From NCBI GenBank assembly GCA_031216915.1, contig CM062296.1:144688344-144752343 (forward strand): a DNA stretch of 64,000 nucleotides, read 5' to 3'. The notes below the pieces were generated by a model. It did no database searches, was not told where the DNA came from, and saw only the letters and a program-made list of their open reading frames with translations. Every line of letters begins with the position of its first letter. The stretch's first letter is position 1. The position numbers and the translations under genes are program-made. The stretch is from Pictodentalium vernedei. Lineage: Eukaryota; Mollusca; Scaphopoda; Dentaliida; Dentaliidae. Below, in pieces: positions 23,814 through 36,504 of this stretch.

Positions 23814-25118
23814 AGCTCAACTTTGACGTAAGTCAAATTTGAGCTTATGCCATGGTTAATCGTCCATTTGTCTGTCAACAATTCAATACGGTTCAAGTTA
23901 GAGGCCGTATTTATGAACCGATCTTTACGAAACTTCTTGGGTACCTTTGTTATGACCATGGGACGAGAAGAAGTGTTTTGGGGTCCGATCCGAAATTCAC
24001 ATTGGCCGCTGGCAGCCATTTTGTACAAAATTAGGTGCAATCAGATTTATGCACAGAACTTCCATATGAAAGCTCTGATTTGAATAATTTTTTGTATGAA
24101 TGTTCAGTACCATGGGACACATCACATATAATACGTGTTTTTTTATCGTGTGTAAATTATGCAAATTAGACTAACTTTTATGTATTTCGTGTTACTTTCA
24201 GCTCTGTGAGTGCAAAATGCCAATACGGCTTGGGCTAGAGGCCGTATTTATGAAGTGATCCTTATGAAACTTCTTGGGTATCTTTGGTATCACCGTGGGA
24301 CGAGAACAAGTGTTTTGGGGTCCGGTCCGAAATTCAAGATGGCCGATGGCAGCCATTTTGTACAAAATTAGGTGCAATCAGATTTTTGCGCAGAACTTTC
24401 GTATGAAAGCGCTGATTTGAATAATTGTTTGTGTGAATGTTTAGTACCGTGGGATACATCATATATAATACAGGATTTTTTCTCGTGCAGAAATTATGCA
24501 AATTAGATGAACTTTGATTTATTCAGTGCTACTTGTACACAGTAAGTGCACATGTCAATTCAGCTCGGGCTAGAGGCTGTATTCATGAACCGATCTTCAT
24601 GAAACTTCCTGGGTACCTTTGTTATCACCTTGGGACGAGAACGAGTGTTTCTGTGTGCGGTCCAAAATTCAAGATGGCTGCCAGTGGCCATTTTGTACCA
24701 AAATTAGGTCCAATCAGTTTTTTGTCACAACTTCTATAAGGCTCGTATTTATGAACTGATCTTGATGAAACTTCTTGGGTACCTTTGTTATCACCTTGGG
24801 ACAGGAACGAGTGTGTTTTGGGGTGCCTTTGTTATCACTGTTCTATGAGAACAAATATTTTGGGGTTCAGTCAGACCCACTCTGGGACTCAAAGATTTCT
24901 TTTCTAGTTTAGCATCTAACTGTCACCCACCTTTACAATACTTTACCTATTCATTTGTTACAGGCTACAGTCAGTATTTATGTACAGACCGTTACAATAC
25001 TTTATATGTACCTTTGTTATCAGGTCATTACCTAGATGTTTGTCATTGCTGTGTCACATACTATACATGTACATGTCTTAACAAGTTAAGCTACAATGTC
25101 ATTTACACTTTCATTACG
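23814..25118 (+). repeat. AGCTCA-type element with 335-bp units, copy 1
   Basis: It begins with the palindrome AGCTCAACTTTGAC-GTAA-GTCAAATTTGAGCT and has 335-337 bp units anchored on GGGCTAGAGGCCGTATTTATG at 23889, 24226 and 24561. It ends with a segment (TACAGACCGTTACAATACTT ... AACAAGTTAAGCTACAATG) shared with copy 2 at 26674-28315. No protein is encoded. Confidence 0.8.
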
Positions 25119-25379
25119 AATACTGCGCTCGTCAATTCTTGCCATTTTTGAGCTCAACACAGTGTCATTCTGATTTTCAATAGAAAGTGCTGGTAGAAAA
25201 TAGCCACAGCTTGATGCCTGCATCTCCGATGCGCAACTCTTGTATAGAAAATCCTCTTCTACATCTGTGAAACTAGAGCAGTGCTTTAGTGCTGTGGTAA
25301 ACAAGTTATGTTTTACTGGTAAAATAGGACCTGGTAACTGATGCCTGAGGTGTAAGACCTTTGTGGGCAGCATATGTAC

Positions 25380-25617
25380 AATGGAACTGTTATTTGAATA
25401 GTCACTTTGACAGTGAAAATTATTCAATTAACCGAAGTGGTCAGTTAACGCATCAGGTGGGTCTCCTGTATTGTATTCCACGTTATTGCACGTTTGGTGC
25501 TCTGAAAACAAGATATAATAAATTGAATTTCTGTATTGGATGCACAGAAGCCAAATTGGCATTAACAATGGGAATTTGTTGATTGTCAGGTAATATCTCA
25601 ACATATTACAAAATTAA
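25380..25617. repeat. Short-repeat MITE relative (CAATTAACAGG family)
   Basis: AAAATTATTCAATTAAC, ACAAGATATAATA and CTGTATTGGATGCA also occur in the element around 52060-52330, where the core is a perfect hairpin. Here only one hairpin arm remains. Confidence 0.55.
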
Positions 25618-25855
25618 CCCTTTACCCAACGTAGACAATATCAAAATTTATTTTAAATATCATTTTTTTAAATTTTTCAAAAAATTTCAACAAACCCAAT
25701 TCATGTGACCCCTCATTGGAATGGGCTTGATAAGCTCGTTCCAAAGAGGAGTCACATGATATGTTTTTATTGAAATTGTTTGAAAAATAATATTTTTTCG
25801 GCTGCTGAATTTGCATATTACACGTGAAGATATGGCCGATTCGTTGGGTAAAGGG
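25618..25855. repeat. piggyBac-type MITE, intact ends
   Basis: TTAA (25614-25617) precedes CCCTTTACCCAACG, and CGTTGGGTAAAGGG precedes TTAA (25856-25859). The terminal repeats are perfect over 14 bases. The core holds an imperfect hairpin around GTGACCCCTCATTGGAA. No coding capacity. Confidence 0.92.
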
Positions 25856-26199
25856 TTAACAGGAGTTTTTTACTATATAATCTTCATGCATTTAATAGGT
25901 CTGATTTGTAATAAAGGTATAGGAATTTGTTTTCTGTTTGGATGGAATATTCAGTTAACAGGATTATTCAGTTAAGCAATATCCAGTAAAGTGGGCTCCA
26001 TTATACAAAACAAGAGGCTGAGCAGGACTTGACCCTGAGAGACTCCTGACTTTACTAGTGTGTTGCAGTCATGTTGGAAATGCCCATAGACACCTTTAAG
26101 TAATTCTCTACATTTGTTGAAAACACAAATACTTGATTCTTTAATGGAAAGAAAATAATGATTTGAAATGAGTGTTTTAATAACATCTGTATTTTTCAG

Positions 26200-26264
26200 C
26201 TGATCAGGTTTATGGTGATCAAGAAATGCACGCAGTTGTGAGAAAACATTGTATTGATTATATG
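26200..26264 (+). CDS. OTUD5: OTU deubiquitinase, middle exon
   Basis: 65 bases between a TATTTTTCAG acceptor and a GTAAGA donor. Read in phase 1 it completes the Ala codon begun in the previous exon and gives ADQVYGDQEMHAVVRKHC then IDYM, the DQVYGDQ helix that follows the catalytic Cys in OTUD5. It ends in phase 0. It is bordered on both sides by copies of the same 335-bp-unit repeat. Confidence 0.92.
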
Positions 26265-26673
26265 GTAAGAATGGCTTCTACAGGCCTGTCATTTTCAGGA
26301 GAGCGATTTATTTGCTCGCCTACTGCTCTCCTTAAAAAAATTAAGGATGGCGAAAACTAGCCTGCCTGGCCTTAGAAAATAATGACCCACATCTTTTCAG
26401 ATCTCTGCTATGTTAGTACTCAGTAAGACGGCCACACGGCCCCTACCACACCTCTGGGCCTTGCCAAGGCTTAGAGGTATGGGAGAGGCAGTGTAGCCAT
26501 CTCACAGAGACTACATTGTTAGCAACACTAAATAAAATGTCCAAAGCCCACAAGGCAGAATTCATTAATAGTAAAACTTTATTTTGCCCCTTTTAGCTTT
26601 TGTAAGCTTAAGGAGAGCTAATTGCTCCCCAAGGCCAAGCAAGGGGAGCAATTTTTAGCCCTCCTGCATTTTT
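26265..26673. other. Intron stretch with unclassified inverted segments
   Basis: GGAGAGCGATTTATTTGCTC near 26298 and AAGGGGAGCAATTTTTAGCC near 26641 suggest a decayed mobile element, but I cannot define its ends. Nothing coding. Confidence 0.35.
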
Positions 26674-28315
26674 AGCTCAACTTTGGCGATGCCATGGCCA
26701 GTCATCCGTCTGTCCGTCAACAATTCAATACGGCTCGGGCTAGAGGCCGTATTTATGAACCGATCTTTACAAAACTTCTTGGGTACCTTTATTATGACCA
26801 TGGGACAAGAACGAGTGTTTTGGGGTCTGATCCGAAATTTAAGTTGGCCGCTGGCAGCCATTTTGTACAAAATTAGGTGCAATCAGATTTTTGCACAGAA
26901 CTTCCATATGAAAGCGCTGATTTGAATAATTTTTTGTATGAATGTTTAGTACCATGGGATACATCACATATAATACAGGTTTTTTTCTCGTGCTTAAATT
27001 ATGCAAATTAGACTAACTTCTATGTATTTAGTGTTACTTTCGGCACTGTAAGTGCAAATGCCAATATGGCTCGGGCTAGAGGCCGTATTTATGAACCGAT
27101 CTTTACGAAACTTCTTGGGTACCTTTGGTATCACCGTGGGACGAGAACGAGTGTTTTTGGGTGCGTTCCAATATTCAAGATGTCCGATGGCAGCCATTTT
27201 GTACAAAATTAGGTGCAATCAGATTTTTGCACAGAACTTCCATATGAAAGCGCTGATTTGAATAATTTTGTGTGTGAATGTTTAGTACCATGGGATACAT
27301 CACATATAATACAGGGTTTTTTCTTGTGCAGAAATTATGCAAATTAGATGAACTTTGATTTTTTCAGTGGTACTTACACACAGTAAGTACACATGTCAAT
27401 ATGGCTCCGCTAGAGTCAGTATTTTTGAACCGATGGCTCAGGATAGAGGCTGTATTTATGAACCGATCTTTATGAAACTTCTTGGGTACCTTTGTTATCA
27501 CTGTGGGATGAGAACGAGTGTTTTTGGGTGTGATCCAAAATTCAAGATTGCCACCAGCAGCCATTTTGTACCAAAATAAGTGCAATAAGTCTTGTACAGA
27601 ACTTCTGTATGAAAGTTCTGATTTGAATAAATTTTTGTATGAATGTTTAGTAACATGGAATACATCACATATAGTACAGGGTTTTTTCTCGTGCAGAAAT
27701 TTTGCAAATTAGATGAACTTTGATTTATTCAGTAATACTTATACACTGTAAGTGCACATGTCAATACACCTCGGGCTAGAGGCTGTATTTATCAACCGTT
27801 CTTCACGAAACTTCCTGGGTACCTTTGTTATCACCTTGGGACGAGAACAAGTGTTTCTGGGTGCGGTCCAAAATTCAAGATGGCTGCCAGTGGCCATTTT
27901 GTACCGAAATTAGGTCCAATCAGTTTTTTGTCACAACTTCTATATTGCTCGTATTTATGAACTGATCTTCATGAAACTTCTTGGGTACCTTTGTTTTCAC
28001 CTTGGGACAGGAACGAGTGTGTTTTGGGGTGCTTTTGTTATCACTGCTATGAGAACAAATATTTTGGGGTTCAGTCAGACCCATTCTGGGACTCAAAGAT
28101 TTCTTTTCTAGTTTAGCGTCAGTCTCACCCTCCTTTACAATACTTTACCTATACATTTGTTACAGGCTACGGTCAGTATTTATGTACAGACCGTTACAAT
28201 ACTTTATATGTACCTTTGTTATCAGGTCATTACCTAGATGTTTGTCATTGCTGTGTCACATACTATACATGTACATGTCTTAACAAGTTGAGCTACAGTG
28301 TCATTGACACTTTCA
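26674..28315 (+). repeat. AGCTCA-type element with 335-bp units, copy 2
   Basis: Units are anchored at 26731, 27067, 27401 and 27766 (spacings 336, 334 and 365, the last with a ~30-base insertion). The right segment is collinear with copy 1 through GCTACAGTGTCATTGACAC. Its left palindrome is decayed relative to copy 1. Confidence 0.8.
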
Positions 28316-29644
28316 TTTAAGAATGCCAGGCCTGCAAATAGTTTGACATTGTCTGTATTTCAGAAGTTGATTTGTTGTAGTAGAATCTGTACACATCCAT
28401 TAAGTGCTTTATCCCGTATCTGTCGCAACAGCTATATGCTAGTCATAAACATAGTAGTTCAAGCTTATGACCCCCTCATTGTGAACAACAAATTTCCAAG
28501 GACAACTTGATGATGGTACGAGATAATTTGATGAGCTCAGTCCAGTGATAGGTCGAAATCTATATTTTGGAAGCAAAAATTCAAAAAAAAATTCAATTGC
28601 AGTTTCAGTTTATAGTGCTGAATGTATATATCTGTTAAGTTAGGTTTAAGTTGAAAATAAGATTGGAAGGCCAAATCCACTGTCTCAAAGGGGAAATGAT
28701 CAACGAATGTGTTGTATTTCAGTAAAAATTGATAGGTCAATGATAACTAGAGGCTCAAGAGAGCCTAAAAACACTCACCTGGACCAAGTTGTCCTAAACT
28801 GTAAGGGTTATGGGTATGGAGAAAATGTAATCTGAATGAACCATATGACAGATTCGCCAGCAATTTTTCGTCCAGTTGTTTCAACTGCTCGGAAGAAAGC
28901 TTCATACCAAATACATAATCTCTAGTCCGTGCAGTTTGGGAAATATTGGACATTTCATTTTTTTCTATTTTTAGCGCCAGATGTTCCCACGCAAAAAAAT
29001 TTGGGGGCATGAATGAAGTATTTAGGGTCAACTAATGCCACATATAAAATTTGGTTCAAATCGCTCCACTGGTTCTTGAAATAGAAATTTTCAGGGGAGC
29101 TCAAAAGTGAGGCCATCCCCTGGAGAGCCCAAATATGGACCTATCAACTTTCTTTGAACAACTTTTAATCTTGAACACCAGAGGAAGTTTCATACCAAAT
29201 ATCAAAGAGCATTCCCACTTGTGGTTCATGAGAAGAAGATTTTTAAAGAATTTTATCATATTTGGGCATAAGACCATGACCAAAAAGGGCGGAGACCCCA
29301 TTTGAACAAAACTAAAACAGAATACCCCCAAGATGATGTGGCCCATGTATGTTTCAATTTGGGCCATTGGTTTGTGAGGAGAAGTTTGTTTTTCACATTG
29401 GCCTCAATTTGGGAAATAAAAATTCTGTGTGGGACACAAAATTTGGATCTTCCCGTAGTGAGTTCAAATATTGACGTAGAAACTTTCGTTGGACAAATTG
29501 GAATTTTGGGTACCAAAAGAGGTTGCATGTCAAATATCAAAGCACTCTGATCTGTGGTTAAGGAAAACCAGTTGCACAAAAGGAATGCAGGTATTTAGGC
29601 ATCAGGGATCAGAACCACAGAGACTAAAAAATTTTTAGTGTACT

Positions 29645-29700
29645 TACTTATTGGTGTTTAAGGTCACATATTTATGCGCAATCGCTAATCATGACCACAA
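29645..29700 (-). mobile_element. SINE 3' tail fragment
   Basis: The reverse complement reads TGGTCATGATTAGCGATTG then ATATGTGACCTTAAACACCA and ATAA, matching 4418-4470. Only the tail is present. Confidence 0.75.
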
Positions 29701-30345
29701 CATGGAGATAAAGTCAAGTTTTGTAAATCGTTTATACTCATGTTGCCCATTTTAGAGGACTTCCACCCCAAGCATTGGTGACTGGGTCCTATTTTCCCAG
29801 TGTAACTGAACTTATTTACCACAGTAAACAAGCACTGCTGCACTTCCCGGAGTTCCCACGGGGGAGTAAAAGTGTATGTTAACCCTAATAATTTTGGATA
29901 CTAAACATAATCTTTTAGTGTTCTGTGATTTGAGAATAAATGGGGAATGGGAAGGCTATGGGTATTGAATTTGTTTCTATTTTTTAGTCCTGGGGTTCCC
30001 ACTGGGCACAAAAAATGCCCCCTGAACAAACTTGAATCACACCTCCCTAAGAATGATGTATACCAAATATCAAAAGATTCTGACTGCTGGATCTGAACAA
30101 AGAGATTTTTTAAAGAATATTACTCATATTGAACAAAGTTACAATATGTGTTAACCCTAATAATTTTGGATACTAAATATAATTTTTTAGTGTTCTGTGA
30201 TTTGAGAATAAATGGGGAATGAGAAGGCTTTGGGTATTTGAATTTTGCCCCCTGAACAAACTTTAATCACACCTCCCTAAGGATGTTATACACCAAAATG
30301 ACCAAATATCAAAAGGTTCTGACTGCTGGATCTGAAGAAAGAGAT

Positions 30346-30547
30346 ATTTTTATACTGTACCAATGACCCAGACTTAGCTGGTGCTTAACTCCTTAATTCA
30401 GGGCCAAACACAAATTCCCCTCCCCCCAATCCCCAAATTTGCATCAAAAACCGAAAAATACATGTCCTATATGGTCCTCCATACATTTACTCCTCTGTGC
30501 ATGCGCAGTGTCAAGGAGGTCCCGAAATTGGCGCCAATTATCATTCT
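30346..30547 (+). repeat. DIRS copy A left inverted terminal repeat
   Basis: It begins ATTTTTATACTGTACCAATG and ends ...GGCGCCAATTATCATTCT. It is inverted at 37268-37503. The left ITR is about 34 bases shorter at its outer end than the right one, a known asymmetry of DIRS ITRs. Confidence 0.9.
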
Positions 30548-31437
30548 TTGTTTGGCCCTCAAAACAGTCACACTTCTCTGTTATTTGTGCTTCCAAATCT
30601 CAGTTTTCATGATGCCAGACACATATTCATGAGAGAAATGGTGGAAATAAAGAGGATACATAAGGAGGAGAGGAAAAAAATTAGTGCAAGAAAATGTTCA
30701 GGGCTGGAACTTATAATTATTTTATGAAATTATTTCTAGTTGCCTTTTTTCAAGGCATAGCCCTGATGTTGTCATTCTTGCTATGAAGTACCATTGTTTG
30801 ATCAGTGTTTCCTCTCTACCTTCCTTATTCCCCCCTAGCTATTCTCCCATGTTTTGGCTTATTTTTTGTAATGTTTATTACTAAAATTTCTTGGGAGTTT
30901 TTGCTTGGTAACAGATTTATTTCTGTTTTTTCCCCATGTTTACGTCCTCACCCTAGGGGTGTTTAGGCGTTTTGGTCTGCATCTACCATCTGATGTTCTA
31001 CAGTTTCTTCTCTGGAAGCCTCTGTTTTGCATCAGATAGTGTTTTAATTGGTGACTGATTTCGGGCCATGTTTGTTTCAGTGCCTGGAGTCATGTTTCCG
31101 GTTTGTTGACACTTTTGCTTAGGTTGACAACAGTTACTGCTGATAGTGATTATTTGTCTTCTGCATCTCTTATTCATAGTAAGATACATTATTATTGTCT
31201 GTAAGTGTCTCATTAATTTTTTCAAAATGAATTTAAATTTTTGTCCACCCTTAGGCTTTTTTGGGATCCATTGGGCTCAGGGTTCCCTTTGGGAACTTGG
31301 GCTCTTCTGAAAAATTTTTTTTTTTAAAAATTTTTTCTTTTCAAATCATTATTTATTAATGAATATAATGGATTGTTGTATTATGTATCTTTATTTTCAA
31401 GGATTAGTGCGAGTACTTTGATTGTTTACATTTCACA

Positions 31438-33557
31438 ATGAATGATTATTGTTCAAATTGTAATAGGAGGAAATCTTCCTATGATTCTCATGATCTCTGT
31501 ATTAATTGTTCTCTCTGTATTCGCACTGATCTTTGTTCTGTGTGTTTCAAATGGGATGAAAAATGTTGGAAACATGTGTCACGGTATGTTGTTCCTGGAG
31601 AAAGGTCCATTCCGGTTCTTTCTCCTCAGAGTCACTGTAGTATTTCACTCTCTTTTTCAGAGGAACAAAAACAGGGCGATGTTTCCGTGATGTCGTCCAG
31701 AAGTGTGCCTCCGTCGTCACATACAAGCGAAGAGCTAGCGGCAAAAGTGCTCATGGAGATTCGTCAATTCCCTGAAAGGAACCTGAAGGGGTTGACGTCC
31801 GCTAGCCCGACCGGGGTTGCGTCCATTCACCGAATGGGGCAGCACCCGGGTTCATCCGTTGCGGTCCAGCAGAGAGAGTCGGGTGTTGCGAGCACTATAA
31901 AACATCCACGTGCACACCCAGTGACGACGGAAAGGAGGATGGATCGGAGGAAGCCTGACAGTCCGGTGTTTAGCTTGTCCAGTTCGGCACAGGCTGCAAG
32001 CGAGAGAGGTCCCTCTCTCATACAGCAGCATCTGGGACCAGATGTTGTAGTCCGTAGTGTTACGCAGTCGGAGCATACGTCCGCCACTCGGGATGCTCCG
32101 GTATATAGGCAGTCCGCCGAGGCTACCTATAAGGCTTCCATATCCTCTCAGCAGCACACTCGACCGCACCTTGGCTATGTGACTAGTGAATTACAGTCAG
32201 CTTCGCCGACCAGGGATTCCACGGCGACCAGGTCACGCCATCCGGTAGCCAGGGATACAAGGCCTTCTTCATCCGGATGTTCGCATAAAAGATGTATGCA
32301 GGATGCAACGTCCAGGGAGCTTCCGCCGCTCCCCAGGCCTCTGTAACAGATGTGCTATCACAGATAGCAAAGTTAATCGCAGCATCCCAGCAACCGGCAG
32401 AGCCTCTGTCGGAACATGAAATGTCAGAATATGCTGGGTCGGTAGGTTCCGCCGCTGGATCCGGTGCGGACGACCCAGATTTACATGATTTACATGAGGT
32501 CCGGCAGGATGGCGAAAGGGATTCTGATGAATTAGATATTTCCCTTTCGGAACAACATAAAATAGCCGTAGAATTCATCTGGCATTACCTTCCAGAAGTT
32601 GTTCCGCCAGACTAAAATGCTGTGCAGCCGGATAGGAGAGTGATAGCGCCACTGGACACCGATTTTTTTAATCGGTTTAGGGACATTGTCACGGAATTTC
32701 CGTCACAATCCAAGAATGTCTCTTGGATTTTTGAATTATTGAATGACGCTATTGATAAACTTGCCAACAAGACGGGCAGGTCAGCCTTCCTACCGGCATC
32801 TGCTCTACAGCTGCTGTTTATTAATCAAAGGAACAAGTTTGATACGGCAGGTCAGGGCATCCAGAGAATTCCTCTGCGTTTAGACGACCAGGCTGAAGAC
32901 CTTGATATATCCATGCCGTCGTCTATGTCACTTCCGTCGTCTACGATGGAAACTACGATATCGTCTAACAGAGCTAGTTTAGACGCTCTTTCCTACGCAG
33001 ATCACCTTACTAGAGCGTTGTCATTAGGGTTTGAAGGAGCAGAATTTCAAGACGTACAAACGTCTTTAAGAGTTCTGTCCAGGGCCATAGCTTTTTCCAC
33101 TTATAACTCCGCCCTTTCAGTGGCAAATCTGGAGTTAGCTAGACGTGACGCGGCCCTGGCTACTTCCACACGCATGGACAGTAAGGTGAAAAACTCTCTT
33201 AGAGTCGCTCCGGTCTCTAGAGAGTTTCTCTTCAGTGGCAAGCTTTCTGATATATATGATAAATTAACAAAGAAAGCTTCAGACTCTCTGCTGTTTAAGT
33301 CTGCTTCCGAGAAATCGGAACCAGCAGACAGGAGTAGGCCAGGCACTTCCGGGACGAGTTCGTCCAGGGGAAGTTCCTATAGAGGTTCCTATGCATCCTC
33401 TAGGTCTTACTCTAGAGACCGGCAGAGTAGCGACTCGACTAGGGGCCGTTACGCTGGCCGAAATAACCGGTCAGACGCCCCTAGGCCGACGGGGCGAGGT
33501 GCGGGTCGCGGAGGACGTGGTTTCTCCTGCCGCAAGCCTCGCGGATCCAGGAGGTGA
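31438..33557 (+). pseudogene. DIRS copy A gag-like ORF, broken
   Basis: The start ATG at 31438 is shared in position with copy B. A zinc-binding cluster follows at once (CSNC ... DSHDLCINC ... CSVC). The frame breaks near 32300 after a deletion relative to copy B, and an in-frame TAA occurs at 32613. From 32622 the frame encodes the conserved gag core (FNRFRDIVTEFPSQS, LDALSYADHLTRAL, SALSVANLELARRDAALATS). The tail is rich in Arg and Gly (GRGAGRGGRGF) and stops at 33557 in a frame different from RT. In DIRS elements this protein is thought to package RNA. Confidence 0.75.
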
Positions 33558-35436
33558 TGGTCTAGACCTCTGTCGCGTTCCGGTGGGCGGAAGACTGTAG
33601 AGTTTCTCAAGCAATTGGGAATCAATTACGGAGTACCCTTGCGTTCAAGGGGTTATTTCGGAAGGACTAAAACTGTCCTTCAAAGGCAAACCTCCATTAA
33701 CTCGAAGTCCAAGATGGACTCAGCTTCCGTCAAATTGTCAGAAAAGAACGGCACTTTTATCAGAAGTCCAGTCTCTTTTAACAAAGAACGCGATAGAGGT
33801 CGTAGAAAACCAGGAATCTCCAGGTTTCTACAGCCATCTTTTTCTGGTTCCGAAGCCAGACGGCTCGTTCCGTCCAGTAATCGACTTGAGCTGGATAAAC
33901 AAGCTGATCGTGGCTCCAAAGTTTTATATGGAGACCATTCGATCGGTCAGAGTGAGCATTCGAGTGAACGACTATGCTGCGAGCATAGACCTCAAGGATG
34001 CGTACTTTCACGTCATGGTACATCCGGCGTTCAGAAAGTATCTTCGCTTCGCTGTCCTAGGTGTTGTTTATCAGTTCCGAGCGATGTGCCTTGGTCTGAA
34101 TCTAGCGCCCTGGGCATTCACTCGAGTAATGAACTCGGTAATGACTCATTTCCGAGCTCATTCGTCTGCGGTAACGTCGGCTTACCTGGACGATATTCTT
34201 CAGAGATACGGCAACGAGTTATCGCTTCAGAACGACATGCACAATCTGCTTCTATTGCTCCGACGTCTCGGTTTCATAGTAAATGAAGAGAAGTCAGATC
34301 TGGTGCTGTCCAAGTCATTTACCCACCTGAGAATGAGCTTCGAAACGCACAACAATCTCGTTCGTCTGCCGTTAACCAGAGCGAAATTAGTCAGTTGTTA
34401 CGCTCGCTATTGTCTTCACTCAGACAAAGTGTCAACGAGGGAGTTCATGAGACTAATAGGTCTGTGCGGAGCTGCCTCGGATCTCATTCCGATGGGGCGG
34501 CTACGCACTCGTCCTCTCCAGGTCTATCTGACTCAGAATTGGAGAGTGAAGATTCATTCGCTCGAAACGGACATACTCTTGTCAAGCCAAGTGAAACAAG
34601 AGATTCAGACTTGGGCAGACATACAGTGGTTAACTCAGGGAGTTCCACTGCAGTTGCCAGATCCGAGTTTTACGATTATGACGGATGCCAGTCAAACAGG
34701 CTGGGGTGCGACACTGAGCCCATCGGATTTGAATTGCCAGGGTCTTTGGGATCCGCATTTTCTAAGCAAGCACATCAACATCAAAGAGATGATGTCGATT
34801 TGGCTTGCTCTACGTCATTGGATAGACATTATTCAGAATGCACACGTGCAAATTATGTCCGACAATACGACAGTAGTTGCGTATATTCGGAACCAGGGTG
34901 GCACTCATTCCATTCCGTTGCTCAATCTAACGGAAAGAATTCTTCTGTTTGTACTAGAACATCAGATTCTTCTCTCCGTCCGTCATATTCCGGGTCGTCT
35001 GAACGTCTTAGCAGACTCCCTTTCACGGAGGGGTCGCCTGTTGCTGTCAGAATGGACTCTCAACAAGCAAGTATTCAATCAGATTTGCTACCAATGGGAA
35101 TGGCCAATGATAGATTTATTTGTGACACATCTCAACAATCAGTTGCAGACGTATGTGTCACCTTGTCCGGATCCTCGAGCGTTTGCAGTAGACGCTCTCT
35201 CCATCTCTTGGGACGGAATGGTAGGATATGCGTATCCTCCAGTGCCATTGATTCAGCAGATATTGCTCAAGATAAAACAATCGCAATGCAAGATTCTGTT
35301 GGTAGCATCTCTGTCTCCACAGAGACCGTGGATAAATATACTCAGGTGTCTGTTGTGGAACATGCGGAGGAAGCTTCCTCAACGGGAAGATCTTCTTTTC
35401 GCAAGGGAAATCACGCATCCTCCATCACAATCCGCA
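33558..35436 (+). pseudogene. DIRS copy A RT-RNase H-methyltransferase, broken start
   Basis: The first ~250 bases carry a TAG at 33598-33600 and frame changes relative to copy B. From about 33800 the frame is open: FLVPKPDGSFRPVIDL, SIDLKDAYFHVMVHP (motif A), SAYLDDIL at 34183 (motif C). RNase H follows (MTDASQTGWG, NIKEMMSIWLALRH, SDNTTVVAYIR, LADSLSR), then a Dam-like methyltransferase (DLFVTHLNNQLQTYVSP ... YAYPP). In copy A one extra base near 35397 (CTTCTTTTCGCAAG versus CTTCTTTCGCAGG in copy B) puts this frame straight into the recombinase. Confidence 0.8.
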
Positions 35437-36504
35437 AGGTCTAAACCTTCACGTTTTTCCGTTGTGCGGTCCTTCTTGCACGGAAAACATTTTACAGGAC
35501 GAGCAGTGGACGCGATTTCTAACTGCAGGAGGACCTCCTCTTCGCTAAACTATGCTGCTAAGTGGAGGGTCTTTTGTCAGTGGTGTGAGGATCATTCAGT
35601 AGATATTTATGATCCCTCCATTCCAGACATAGCAAACTTTCTAGTATACTTGTTTGATGAGATTAATCTGCAGCCTATCACCATTAAGGGTTATAGGTCT
35701 TTGCTATCCGATACCTATGCACATCATGATAGCTTGATGATTGGAACTAATGTCTCTTTATCTAAGTTAGTTAGAAATTTTTCGATAAATAGACCTAGAA
35801 CCCTTAGATTAATTCCGAAGTGGAATTTGGCCTGGGTTCTTCTTAAGCTAAAAGAAGCGCCTTTTGAGCCTCTTGACACAGTTGACTTCAAATTCTTAAC
35901 ATATAAGACAGCTTTTCTCTTAGCTTTCTCTTCTGCTAGAAGAGTTAGTGAGCTTCATGCACTATCTGTGGAGGATTCTCACTACCGTAGTGTCGGAAAT
36001 ACTATTACCTTTACCACCAATGTTGGATTTTTGGCTAAGAATCAGGCTCCTAATAAGTATCCTGAACCTATTATTTTTAAGGCCCTTTCATCATCTGATG
36101 GGCGTAGGCCTCTACTGTGTCCTGTTAGAGCAATACGTATTTACAGACGTAGATCTGAGTTCATCAGAAAGGGACGTAAGCATTTCTTTCTGTCTTTGAT
36201 GCCTAATAGAAAGGATATTATGATTCATTCTATTGCTAGATGGATTCAATTAACTATTCGTACTGCTTATGAAAAATTATCTTCTTCTCAGCAGTCGGCA
36301 CTCAAGATCTCAGCACATGAAGTAAGAGCTCTTTCGACTTCTTGGGCCTATGCTAATTGTATTGCTATTACTGATCTAATGAAGGCTGCATATTGGTCTC
36401 AACCTTCCACATTCACTAATTTTTATCTCAGAAATATTGAGTCCATTTCTGGAGACCTCCATTGTTTAGGTCCGTTATCAGTTGCTCAGAATATCGTCCA
36501 CTAA
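35437..36504 (+). CDS. DIRS copy A tyrosine recombinase
   Basis: The C-terminal ~355 codons of an open frame that begins within RT. The N-terminal core-binding part (SSSLNYAAKWRVFCQWCED, IANFLVYLFDEI) precedes a catalytic domain with the expected tetrad: Arg in SSARRVSELH (35938-35943), His and Arg in ISAHEVRAL (36316-36327), Tyr nucleophile in FTNFYLRNI (36424-36426). It would join and integrate the circular cDNA. The natural start is uncertain because a one-base insertion fused it to the methyltransferase frame. Stop at 36502-36504. Confidence 0.88.
   Translation, partial: RSKPSRFSVVRSFLHGKHFTGRAVDAISNCRRTSSSLNYAAKWRVFCQWCEDHSVDIYDPSIPDIANFLVYLFDEINLQPITIKGYRSLLSDTYAHHDSLMIGTNVSLSKLVRNFSINRPRTLRLIPKWNLAWVLLKLKEAPFEPLDTVDFKFLTYKTAFLLAFSSARRVSELHALSVEDSHYRSVGNTITFTTNVGFLAKNQAPNKYPEPIIFKALSSSDGRRPLLCPVRAIRIYRRRSEFIRKGRKHFFLSLMPNRKDIMIHSIARWIQLTIRTAYEKLSSSQQSALKISAHEVRALSTSWAYANCIAITDLMKAAYWSQPSTFTNFYLRNIESISGDLHCLGPLSVAQNIVH

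Noticed and set aside
23852..29579. Many 60-110 codon frames on both strands
   Set aside because: They repeat with the 335-bp and 165-bp units, so they are translations of tandem repeats.
32183..32578. Minus-strand 131-codon frame
   Set aside because: Antisense shadow of the DIRS gag-like region.
34395..35444. A 349-codon frame overlapping the DIRS copy A reverse transcriptase
   Set aside because: Ser-rich, no domain, and out of frame with strongly conserved RT and RNase H motifs. It is a shadow frame; only its extreme end lies in the recombinase frame.
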